From positions 1 through 44,833 of the forward strand of contig JAAZUU010000004.1 in assembly GCA_018624035.1 (NCBI GenBank): DNA of 44,833 nucleotides. Direction: 5' to 3'. The notes below the pieces were generated by a model. The model ran no database searches. It was not told the origin of the DNA and saw only the letters and a program-made list of their open reading frames with translations. The position numbers and the translations under genes are program-made. Below, one piece after another: positions 19,105-27,391 of this stretch (position 1 is its first letter; each line of letters starts with the position of its first letter). The DNA comes from Rhodobiaceae bacterium (GTDB lineage: Bacteria; Pseudomonadota; Alphaproteobacteria; Puniceispirillales; Puniceispirillaceae).

Positions 19105-19974
19105 TTACCTGCCATAGAGCCTGTCATGCCAGTCTTCCCATTTGCCGACAGATTTACCAAGACAGGATTGTAGGAGGTTGTTGGCCATCACCGAATTGGG
19201 AGGGCGTTTTGCTGCCTGCGGAAATTCACAAGAAGGAATGGCTTCGATCAGCGCAAGCTTGGTTGTGTTGTCGGTTTGTATCAGCTTATCGCGAATGTGG
19301 TTGGCGAACCCGAACCAGCTGGTTGCACCGTCTGGAACCGCGTGGATCAGTCGTGGAAGGTCGGTATTCCCCTGTCGATAAATATCGACAAGCCGAAGCG
19401 TTATTTCGGCCAGAAAGCCAGTAGTTGTCGGGACCCCCTTCTGATCATCGACGATGCGTAGTTGGGTACGCTCGCACATAAGCCGTTTCATCGTCAGGAA
19501 AAAATTATGCCCATCATTCGAATGCACCCAGGAAGTGCGAAGGCAAAACCCCTTTGCGTTGGATTTCAGAAACTGTGCTTCGCCTGCGGCCTTACTGCGA
19601 CCATAGACGGATAGTGGGGCGATTGGCGCATCTTCCAAATGGGGGTCTGTGGCGGTTCCGTCGAACACATAATCTGTCGAAAACTGCACCATCAACGCAT
19701 CATGCAAAGCCGCCCATCTCGCCATCTCGCCGACCGCATCGGCATTAACGCGCGTTGCCGTTGCCCCATCTTCCTCAGCGGCATCTACCGCGGTGTAGGC
19801 GGCACAATTGATAATTACTGACGGCTGTTCACGGTTCAGGCAGGCTGAAAGGCTGGCCGGACTGGAGAGGTCACACGCAGCTCGGTTCACAAAACTAACA
19901 TTGTCGCGCGACGTAATTTCCCGCTGGAATGCCATACCAAGCTGGCCGTTTGCACCGGTGACAAGCCAGGTCAT
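19105..19974 (-). CDS. rmlD: dTDP-4-dehydrorhamnose reductase RmlD
   Basis: MTWLVTGANGQLGMAFQ...VIINCAAYTAVDAAEEDG...FSTDYVFDGT...YGRSKAAGE. Confidence 0.92.
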   Translation of the reverse strand: MTWLVTGANGQLGMAFQREITSRDNVSFVNRAACDLSSPASLSACLNREQPSVIINCAAYTAVDAAEEDGATATRVNADAVGEMARWAALHDALMVQFSTDYVFDGTATDPHLEDAPIAPLSVYGRSKAAGEAQFLKSNAKGFCLRTSWVHSNDGHNFFLTMKRLMCERTQLRIVDDQKGVPTTTGFLAEITLRLVDIYRQGNTDLPRLIHAVPDGATSWFGFANHIRDKLIQTDNTTKLALIEAIPSCEFPQAAKRPPNSVMANNLLQSCLGKSVGKWEDWHDRLYGR

Positions 19975-20513
19975 GGATATGTCTCACAATCGCCGAACCT
20001 GGGTGCACTGGCATCACGGTCATTCAATGTTGGAGCCTCGATTGGCCACTCAATGCCAATCTCGGGACAGTTCCATCGCAGGAGCCTCTCGGCTGCCGGG
20101 TTGTAGATGTCTGAAGTCAAATAGGTGATCTCGGCAGTCTCGCTCAATACAAGAAAGCCATGTGCAAACCCCTCTGGCACCAGCAAACGTTGCCTGTTGT
20201 CAGCGGACAGGGTAAAGCCTTGCCATTGGCCGAAATTTGGTGATGAGCGCCGCAAATCTACAATTACATCATGTATTTCGCCAGCTGTTGCCCAGACCAG
20301 TTTCGCCTGAATATTCTCGATTTGGTAATGAAGACCGCGAAGGATGTGTTTTGTACTGCGGGAGTGATTGGTCTGCGCCACATTAAATTCATACCCAGTG
20401 GCATCTAAAATCCGTTTACAGTTGAACCCTTCATAGAAATTGCCGCGTTCGTCACCATGGATCACAGGATCAATGGTGAATGCATCCCGCAAAGTTGTTT
20501 CAGTGATGTTCAT
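19971..20513 (-). CDS. rmlC: dTDP-4-dehydrorhamnose 3,5-epimerase RmlC
   Basis: DERGNFYEGFNCKRI...FNVAQTNHSRSTKHILRGLHYQ...LVWATAGEIHDVIVDLRRSSPNFGQW...VPEGFAHGFLVLSE. Confidence 0.94.
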   Translation of the reverse strand: MNITETTLRDAFTIDPVIHGDERGNFYEGFNCKRILDATGYEFNVAQTNHSRSTKHILRGLHYQIENIQAKLVWATAGEIHDVIVDLRRSSPNFGQWQGFTLSADNRQRLLVPEGFAHGFLVLSETAEITYLTSDIYNPAAERLLRWNCPEIGIEWPIEAPTLNDRDASAPRFGDCETYP

Positions 20514-21372
20514 CGCATAAATATTTCAAATATCTTGAGTAGCTGCCATAACCCATACTGTTGGCTGCTTTTCTAACGTCAGCCTCGGTGACCCAGCCTT
20601 TTCCTAAGGCGATTTCTTCAAGACACGCAATTTTCGCGCCACTTCTTTCTTCAACGGCATAGACATATTGCGCGGCTTGCATCATTGATTTATGCGTTCC
20701 AGTATCGAGCCAGGTCAGTCCGCGCGGCAGGATCTCAAGGTTAAGTGACCCGTCATTTATATAGGCCTGAATGACTTCGGTGATCTCCAGCTCTCCGCGG
20801 GTAGATGGCTTGACACTCTTGGCGATTTCTACAACACGCCCATCAAAGAAATAGAGACCAACAATAGCAATGTCTGATTTTGGGTGCTCTGGTTTTTCTT
20901 CGAGTGACAGCACTTTGCCGTTATCGCCCACCTCGACAACACCATAGCGTGACGCATCCGCTACCCGGATGCCGAACACATGGGCGCCGGTGTCATGCCT
21001 GGCGGCGTTCATCAACAAACTGGAGAAGCCGCCGCCATGAAAGAGATTGTCACCAAGAACCAGCGCCACGCGGCCGCTATCAATGAAAGATTCGCCAATC
21101 AGGAAAGCCTCGGCAAGGCCACGCGGCGCTTCCTGGACGGCATAGCTGATGGCGCATCCGAAATGGCTGCCGTTACCAAGCAAATGCTCATATGAGGGCA
21201 CGTCATGCGGAGTCGAAATGACCAGAATGTCACGAATGCCGGCTAGCATCAGCGTCGAGATCGGATAATAGATCATTGGCTTGTCATAGATGGGGATTAG
21301 CTGCTTGCTTACACCCATGGTCACTGGATAGAGACGACTTCCAGAGCCACCAGCCAGGATAATGCCCTTCAT
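20500..21372 (-). CDS. rmlA: Glucose-1-phosphate thymidylyltransferase RmlA
   Basis: MKGIILAGGSGSRLYPVTMGVSKQLIPIYDKPMIYYPISTLMLAGIRDILVISTP. Confidence 0.96.
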   Translation of the reverse strand: MKGIILAGGSGSRLYPVTMGVSKQLIPIYDKPMIYYPISTLMLAGIRDILVISTPHDVPSYEHLLGNGSHFGCAISYAVQEAPRGLAEAFLIGESFIDSGRVALVLGDNLFHGGGFSSLLMNAARHDTGAHVFGIRVADASRYGVVEVGDNGKVLSLEEKPEHPKSDIAIVGLYFFDGRVVEIAKSVKPSTRGELEITEVIQAYINDGSLNLEILPRGLTWLDTGTHKSMMQAAQYVYAVEERSGAKIACLEEIALGKGWVTEADVRKAANSMGYGSYSRYLKYLCDEHH

Positions 21373-21612
21373 TGCACTTCTTTCCTAAAAACCAAGGTAA
21401 GGTTATGGAAGTTAAAATCCATCCCAAAACACCACAGTCTTTTTGAAAATCCCCCAACGATATTCAAATTGGGAAAATGATTAGTCTGATTACCCCAAGG
21501 CTAACACGTCATAAATACTAATGCTTGATCTGTTCTCTGTTCTGCATCCAGTTTTCTGGGTACCAACTTTGACAAGTTTCTTGATAAAGATACACAAAAT
21601 TATACAGATAGA

Positions 21613-22722
21613 TTAAATATTTATCGAAACTTTGAACAGTTCCATTCGTGCTTGAATGGCAGTAATAAAGGCTTCAGCGGCGTTTCGCCATGAATAGTTT
21701 GAACGTATTGTTGATGCGGCTTCCATGGCCAATCTTTGAAAATGATTTCTGTTAGTGCGCATGTTAACGAGACAGGCGCTGATGTCGTCGGCCTCAGCTT
21801 TAGCCCATTCACCCTCACATCCGTCTGTACCCATCGGCACCATTTTATGATCAATGATGCCAACATAGTTTTGAACCGGCTCCAAGAACTCAGAGTGTCC
21901 ACTATAGCAAGTTGTGGCGACAGGCAAGCCAGACGCCATTGCCTCGATAAGGGGGAGCCCCCATCCCTCTGCACGGCTGGGAAACAGCAGCACGTCACAT
22001 GCATTATACAAGTGCGTCATGTCTTGGTCGGACATGACACCATTCAAGAATACGGCATTTTTGATGCCGGCCTCCGTAGCCATTTGTGAGAGCCGACTTA
22101 TATCCTTGTCATAAGAGTTGTTTGGAAGAGATTTCATCCAGAGATTGTCTGATTTAAGGATCAACTGGGCTGAATTGTCAGTGCCAAAGGCCTGCGCATA
22201 GCCTTCTAGCAACTCCGGAAACCCCTTGCGCTGTTCAAATTTACTGACGACGAGTACCCGGTACATGTCGTCATTTGCATTTTGATAGTTTTTACGTAGG
22301 TAGGGATGAAACCTGTCAGAATTAACACCTTCTGGAACTACATCAATTCGCTCAGCAGGCATGCCGTTGCTTATCAAGACGCCTTTGCCCCAAGCTGATG
22401 GAACGAGAATGAACTGTGCCTCGTTAAGCCATGCCAGATAATCAGATTGCAGAATAGTCGACTCAAAGATTGCCCAGTGGACATTTACCCCTGGTAGAGT
22501 TGGCCAATGGTTGTCTTGTATTGAATTGATGTCGAAAAAATGAACATTGACATCGTTGCCTCCAGCGCCAGCGATAAAGGCGTGGTAGTCGAAATCTTTG
22601 AAATAATCATACTCATTAATTGAGTCACCTATGAGGTTGAGGGATTTAAGCGCATCACAGAACTCTCCAAAATGACGACCGCTGCCAAGTGGATTGCGTT
22701 GTCCAAATAAATTAATTTGCAT
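21613..22722 (-). CDS. Group 1 (GT4-like) glycosyltransferase
   Basis: VVSKFEQRKGFPELLEGYA...LLFPSRAEGWGLPLIEAMASGLPVATTCYSGHSEFL. Confidence 0.9.
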   Translation of the reverse strand: MQINLFGQRNPLGSGRHFGEFCDALKSLNLIGDSINEYDYFKDFDYHAFIAGAGGNDVNVHFFDINSIQDNHWPTLPGVNVHWAIFESTILQSDYLAWLNEAQFILVPSAWGKGVLISNGMPAERIDVVPEGVNSDRFHPYLRKNYQNANDDMYRVLVVSKFEQRKGFPELLEGYAQAFGTDNSAQLILKSDNLWMKSLPNNSYDKDISRLSQMATEAGIKNAVFLNGVMSDQDMTHLYNACDVLLFPSRAEGWGLPLIEAMASGLPVATTCYSGHSEFLEPVQNYVGIIDHKMVPMGTDGCEGEWAKAEADDISACLVNMRTNRNHFQRLAMEAASTIRSNYSWRNAAEAFITAIQARMELFKVSINI

Positions 22723-22754
22723 CGCTTTCTAATCCTGCATTAGGAGATTAAACC

Positions 22755-22770
22755 TGCAAATCCCATGCCG
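22755..22770 (-). promoter_or_regulatory. Putative sigma54 promoter for the GT4 gene
   Basis: Reverse strand CGGCATGGGATTTGCA: GG-N10-GC with TTGCA. Confidence 0.75.
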
Positions 22771-23004
22771 TGTTCAAAATTTATGCCTGGTTTATCGTGT
22801 GGCTGATTTCATCTGCAACCAGCGCTGCAAAGTTGCCGTCAATTAAGATTTCACTGAACAAAAACGCTTAGGTACTGACGTGCTGTTCAGGACTAGACGG
22901 AACCTCTCCTATGGAAGTTAGCATCAGCGTCAATTTGAAATATTTGGCAGTTGGCTTGTCGTCGTGAAATTTTCTTCTTTCTGACAACCTTTGTCATTTG
23001 ATGG

Positions 23005-23028
23005 AGGCGGCTTTCAGAACCGCCGCCT
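23005..23028. other. Perfect 7-bp-arm hairpin in the intergenic region
   Basis: AGGCGGC-TTTCAGAACC-GCCGCCT; no T-tract, so not clearly a terminator. Confidence 0.6.
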
Positions 23029-23127
23029 AAGGCGACGCCCTTCAAAACGGGCTTTATCAAGACTGTGGACGCTTTCAAAAAAGTTGTTAAGGCTTGTCGC
23101 TCCTGTTTATATCAACTCCATTCCAAC

Positions 23128-23868
23128 TTACGCTTGTCCAAGTTTCAGTTTTGACAACTGGATGTTTACTTGTGACTTTATTTCGTTGAGTTGTGAATAC
23201 TCAGAATATAACGCTCCCATTTTTAGCTCGATTGCATGGAGGGTGCCTCTGCATTGGTTCAGTATTTTCAGTGCTTCCGTTTGTTCATCAGCAGACCCTA
23301 CTGAAAAGGTTGGCTTATTGTTAACAATGCTTGTGGTATACTCGGTGCCTTTGGACATCGGACGAATCCACCCCTCACCGTATAGGAACTCGCAGAGAGC
23401 CTTTTTGTTTGCGGGCATGTACAACTCAACATCCCAAAACATTTCCGGTTTTAGAGGAAAAACGAGTTCTACAGGAACGTGGAGTTCGTTGGCAGGAAGC
23501 GTCCACATTGCTGTAAAGTTCCACTTATCAACAATCACCTGACCATCAAGGCTTGTCTCGTAAAAATAGAAATCAACGATAGTCGTCGTCAAGCCAACTT
23601 TTCTCTTCGCTTGAAGGAAGTGATCAGTATGGTTGACCGCATCAGAGAAATCTATTTCAAACGGAGTGTTTTCCAGTAAACTAATAACTTCTGAGCGTTT
23701 TGATTTTGCAATCCAAAAGTCTACATCATCGTCTCCATCGATGGCAGAACCATTCCTTGTAAGTCCAAGGAGTGTTCCATAAAAAGGGATTGGTCGAACA
23801 GTTTTGAGTACTTTGGAAATGAGGATTATGTTCTCCTCATGTAGCCAAGCTTGAACTGCCTCTTTCAT
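23128..23868 (-). CDS. LicD-family-like phosphotransferase/nucleotidyltransferase-fold protein
   Basis: PFYGTLLGLTRNGSAIDGDDDVDFWI matches the LicD-type GTLLGxxRxGxxIxxDDDxD signature. Confidence 0.75.
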   Translation of the reverse strand: MKEAVQAWLHEENIILISKVLKTVRPIPFYGTLLGLTRNGSAIDGDDDVDFWIAKSKRSEVISLLENTPFEIDFSDAVNHTDHFLQAKRKVGLTTTIVDFYFYETSLDGQVIVDKWNFTAMWTLPANELHVPVELVFPLKPEMFWDVELYMPANKKALCEFLYGEGWIRPMSKGTEYTTSIVNNKPTFSVGSADEQTEALKILNQCRGTLHAIELKMGALYSEYSQLNEIKSQVNIQLSKLKLGQA

Positions 23869-24569
23869 TAAACTTTCTCCAGATATATTCGTGCGACGTG
23901 AGCGTCTTCTTCCTGGAACTTTGCTAGCCCAAAACCAACGTTCATATATTTTAGGCGAAGATTAGCGGGATTAATTTTTTGCACTAAATCGTAAGGGTCT
24001 ATGTAACGTCGAAAATGAGGAGGCGCCTTTTTGGGCAGCTGCGAGTCAATTTTGGTTCTAAATTCAGCACAAATCATGGATCCTGTTCCGATAGCGCTGC
24101 TCATCTGATCAAAGAAACGCTGTTCTGTTTGTTCATCCAGTGAATGAAGGAAAAAGCGTGCGTAAACTACACATCGTTCCAGCATATTCTCGTATTTCAT
24201 CAAACATTTTTCAGTCAGACTTGAAAAGTCGAGCTGGTGGGCTTGAACTGTGGTGAGTTTTCTGCGCCTACATTCCATGCTTACCTGTTCAATAGCTGCA
24301 CCTGAGCTGTCAATGGATAGAACATTCTTCCCGTGAGATGCAAAAAAGATGCTGTCCCGACCATTTCCACAGCCACAATCGATGAAATTGTCAAAATCCC
24401 ACATTTCTAACAGGGTCATCGCAGCAAACTGACTTGGTACAAAGGTAGCAAGATTGTTTCTGTAAAAGCCGTTCCAATAGGACTTTTCCGTCTGCGAATT
24501 GGACGGAGCATCACAAATGTCGTCACCATCTGAAACGTAATGGAATTCGTTCAAAGTTCGATCAATCAT
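23868..24569 (-). CDS. Class I SAM-dependent methyltransferase
   Basis: FIDCGCGNGRDSIFFASHGKNVLSIDSSGAAIEQ motif I/II; ATG 24569 has an SD-like GAGG upstream (ORF track starts at a TTG, 24620). Confidence 0.78.
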   Translation of the reverse strand: MIDRTLNEFHYVSDGDDICDAPSNSQTEKSYWNGFYRNNLATFVPSQFAAMTLLEMWDFDNFIDCGCGNGRDSIFFASHGKNVLSIDSSGAAIEQVSMECRRRKLTTVQAHQLDFSSLTEKCLMKYENMLERCVVYARFFLHSLDEQTEQRFFDQMSSAIGTGSMICAEFRTKIDSQLPKKAPPHFRRYIDPYDLVQKINPANLRLKYMNVGFGLAKFQEEDAHVARIYLEKV

Positions 24570-24693
24570 GTTTGCCTCGTGATTGCGAGATGTTCGGTTA
24601 ACAGCCGCGGTGTTGGTCAATTGCGCACTAGATTATCGCCATCTTATAAAGCTGGCTCTTTCTGGTGTTGATGCCGCCAGTGCCATGTTTTTG

Positions 24694-25767
24694 CTATTCA
24701 GCGATCAACGCTGGCGTTTCCAAGGAATGCGCCAGGTTGGCAAGAAATTCTGCGATATCTTCATAGGGCTTGTAGGACGGTTGTTTGACCGACTCCACAA
24801 GCGAGATACGGTTTTTCTCCTCAGCCAACTTGTCAGGATCCATAAGGGTCAGAATTTCATTCCTCAACTTTGCCTCAGGAACCTTGGTGACAAACTCATA
24901 GGGTACATTTGGCATTCTGGCAGGAATTTGGTCAGGGATTTTCCAGTCGGTAACAGCAATCGGCACCGCCCCTACCATTGCTGCCTCAACAAGTGTCGAA
25001 GACTCCTCAGAGACCAGAACATCACACAGAGCAAGGGCCTGAAAGATATCCAATTTAGGATCGAGGATCTCTACATTGTCCCATCTGCCTTCATGTAACA
25101 CGGCCATTTTGTTAACCTGCTCAAGATGCTGGTCGTAGGACTCCGAGTACCATTGCTTGATGTAAATTTTGATGTCGAGGTCGGCAATCGCCTTCAAAAA
25201 GCTGTCTTGACGACCGTCATGTTCCCAGGACGGTGCATATACAACTGAGAGACGCTCATCCTTGCGCTTGGACTCCATCAGTTGAAACTCATCGTAATCG
25301 AGCTTCGGCCATCCCAATACCTTCACCCCTTTCTTGGGGTAGAAGGGATGATCTGGCTGGATGCTGAAGATATTACCTCTAATCAAATCTTCGACAGCGA
25401 CTTCATCAACCAGCTTATTCATCAAAGTAACAACGGCATCAGAAATGAAACTGCCAGCGTACATTTCAGCCCAATGCTTGTTTGGCAAAATACCATAGTC
25501 AAAAGCGCCCCATGGCTCATAACGCCAGAAATTTGGCCATGCGGGGTGAGATTGGCTGAGATCATGGATCATACAAACGGATGTATGTGCAAGGCTGGGA
25601 TTGTTCATGGGCTGGTGTCCCAAGAACAGGCCGACCTGTGACTTGACTGACATTGTCAAATCAACCTTGGGGGCCATTCCGCGTCTTCCCAATGCGTCGA
25701 TGATCTTTTCACAGTGTCTATGATCCGAGCTGTCGGTCGGATAGATGCAAATCGGCCAATTGGACAT
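24694..25767 (-). CDS. CDP-glycerol glycerophosphotransferase-like (TagB/TagF-like) protein
   Basis: GVKVLGWPKLDYDEF...VVYAPSWEHDGRQDSFLKAI...LDIFQALALCDVLVSEESSTLVEAAMVGAVPIAV resembles TagB/TagF glycerophosphotransferase motifs. Confidence 0.7.
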   Translation of the reverse strand: MSNWPICIYPTDSSDHRHCEKIIDALGRRGMAPKVDLTMSVKSQVGLFLGHQPMNNPSLAHTSVCMIHDLSQSHPAWPNFWRYEPWGAFDYGILPNKHWAEMYAGSFISDAVVTLMNKLVDEVAVEDLIRGNIFSIQPDHPFYPKKGVKVLGWPKLDYDEFQLMESKRKDERLSVVYAPSWEHDGRQDSFLKAIADLDIKIYIKQWYSESYDQHLEQVNKMAVLHEGRWDNVEILDPKLDIFQALALCDVLVSEESSTLVEAAMVGAVPIAVTDWKIPDQIPARMPNVPYEFVTKVPEAKLRNEILTLMDPDKLAEEKNRISLVESVKQPSYKPYEDIAEFLANLAHSLETPALIAE

Positions 25768-25874
25768 GTTTCACTTCCTCAACAAGTCTGTTGTTTCCTA
25801 TTCGGCAAGCTTGCAGCCAGTCGCAATTCGGTCTGGCCGCCTTGGCTAGTCCGCAAGAATTCCAGTCGTGAATG

Positions 25875-25890
25875 AGCAATAATCATGCCA
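25875..25890 (-). promoter_or_regulatory. Putative sigma54 promoter for the TagB/F-like, methyltransferase and LicD-like genes
   Basis: Reverse strand TGGCATGATTATTGCT: full -24/-12 consensus. Confidence 0.87.
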
Positions 25891-26039
25891 GCGGTGTTGT
25901 TGACCCGGTTATCGCCGATGAATTGCGTCTGCCTCGAGTTTTGGATTGGTCGTAAAACACTGATCACTCTGTATAAAGTTCGCTGATGGAAAATGTGTTA
26001 CCAGTCCGATCAACGCGACTGAAGACAACATCTGAGGAT

Positions 26040-26055
26040 TGGCATGAATAGTGCA
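26040..26055 (+). promoter_or_regulatory. Putative sigma54 promoter for the cytidylyltransferase gene
   Basis: TGGCATGAATAGTGCA: GG-N10-GC; -12 is GTGCA. Confidence 0.7.
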
Positions 26056-26101
26056 GCAGTGTGGTGGTAACCAAATGCTCATATCAGGCGGGAGCAGTGA
26101 G

Positions 26102-26527
26102 ATGGAATTTGATGCATCCAGAAGATTGATGGTGGATATGTCTGCGACGATCATCCACCATGGTCATATCCGGTTGTTGGCCAAAGCAAATCAAATCGGC
26201 TCTGTGATTGTGGGGCTTGCGACAGATGATGAAGTCTTGAAATGGAAAGGCTACGTCCCGGAACTGGCTTTTGAGCACCGCAAGGAAATTCTGGCGAGTA
26301 TTCGGTATGTTTCGGATGTCGTCGCATCTCCATGGCTGATTGATGAAGCGCATTTAGACCGTCACAACATCGACTACCTTGTTCATGGAGATGATTGCGC
26401 AAATCCCATACCTAGGGAGCGGCAGTTGATTTTCGCTAGAACCGAGAATATTTCATCTTCAGTCATTCGTGACCGAACCCTCAAGCTTCGCCCGAATTCA
26501 GGCAGCAGGCTGCGATTTGCTGTGTGA
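26102..26527 (+). CDS. Cytidylyltransferase-like (TagD/glycerol-3-phosphate cytidylyltransferase-type) protein
   Basis: HHGHIRLLAKANQIG (HxGH motif), EHRKEILASIRYVSDVV, RTENISSSVIRDR (RTxxISSS motif). ORF-track start 26051 lies in the promoter. Confidence 0.8.
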   Translation: MEFDASRRLMVDMSATIIHHGHIRLLAKANQIGSVIVGLATDDEVLKWKGYVPELAFEHRKEILASIRYVSDVVASPWLIDEAHLDRHNIDYLVHGDDCANPIPRERQLIFARTENISSSVIRDRTLKLRPNSGSRLRFAV

Positions 26528-26557
26528 AAGATTGGGAAAACGGTGTTTCAATAAGCA

Positions 26558-27352
26558 GCGCTCTTGGTGGCGCAATTCCGTCACCTTGGCCGACTACAAA
26601 GGAATACGGTAAGCTTCATCGAAATGGTGCAACTCGATTTTGATCGAAACATTTTGATATCGACCAATCTCTAGGACAGCGAGAGTCTCAAAGTTTCGTC
26701 TGCCTGTGAAGTTTTTGTGCGAGACAATACAGGCTACGATTTCTATTCCTACCGGACCGGCATTCTGCCGTTGCTTGCAGAAAACTGCGCCTTTCAAATC
26801 ACCTTGATGAACACAAGCTTCATAATTCTGGAGCTAGAAAAACTGATCGGCAATTATGTCGAAGCCACGCGGCATTTTTTACCAAGCGACTTTTACCAAG
26901 CGACGTCTATGGGCTGACAATATCACAGGAGCATTTCCCTTATATCGAGAGCTTTCTGATGACCCTGTCAGCGTCGCTCTGAAGCCAAGAGCCATTCATC
27001 GGCTGGTGGCAGCAGATTGAAACGGTGAATGATCGGTAAGAGGTCATCAACAGATGTCAGATCGAGTTGAGCCTGTTTATGACTGCGAAGGGACTCTCGC
27101 TCTTATCCGCGTTTGACCATCCACCAGACGCACCCATTCTCAATCCGACCCATGGATTGGCCAGAGCGCTCTTCGACGCATTTGTTGTCGTTAAAATCGA
27201 AACATACAGGCAGAACCCGCATCAACTCGACTTGAGTTTCCTGCGGTATGACAATGTGAAGGCACGGCACGCCTTGCTGGAAAAGGCATGCGGATTTAGG
27301 CGATCTTTCCACCCGCCCTGCCTGATGAATGCCAGATGGCACTTGGCATAGA
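26558..27352 (+). pseudogene. Degraded rhamnan-synthesis-F-like (RgpF, PF05045-type) protein
   Basis: Conceptual read: FIEMVQLDFDRNILISTNL*DSESLKVSSACEVFVRDNTGYDFYSYRTGI...HFLPS[14-bp duplication]DVYGLTISQEHFPYIESFLMTLSASL*SQEPFIGWWQQIETVNDR*EVINRCQIELSLFMTAKGLSLLSAF...NPTHGLARALFDAFVVVKIETYRQNPHQLDLSFL; three in-frame stops plus a frameshift. Confidence 0.8.
26877..26904. repeat. Perfect 14-bp tandem duplication (TTTTACCAAGCGAC x2) causing the frameshift in the pseudogene
   Basis: 26877-26890 and 26891-26904 are identical; removing one copy restores HFLPSDVYGLTISQEHF. Confidence 0.9.
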
Positions 27353-27359
27353 AATTGCT
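27344..27359 (+). promoter_or_regulatory. Putative sigma54 promoter for the 27392-28330 gene
   Basis: TGGCATAGAAATTGCT: GG-N10-GC with TTGCT. Confidence 0.85.
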
Positions 27360-27391
27360 GCTTCACTGTGCAAAACCTTGAGGGCAGCGCC

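Noticed and set aside
26717-27351. Two short plus-strand ORFs (26717-26917, 27067-27351) as separate genes
   Set aside because: They are fragments of the single RgpF-like pseudogene.
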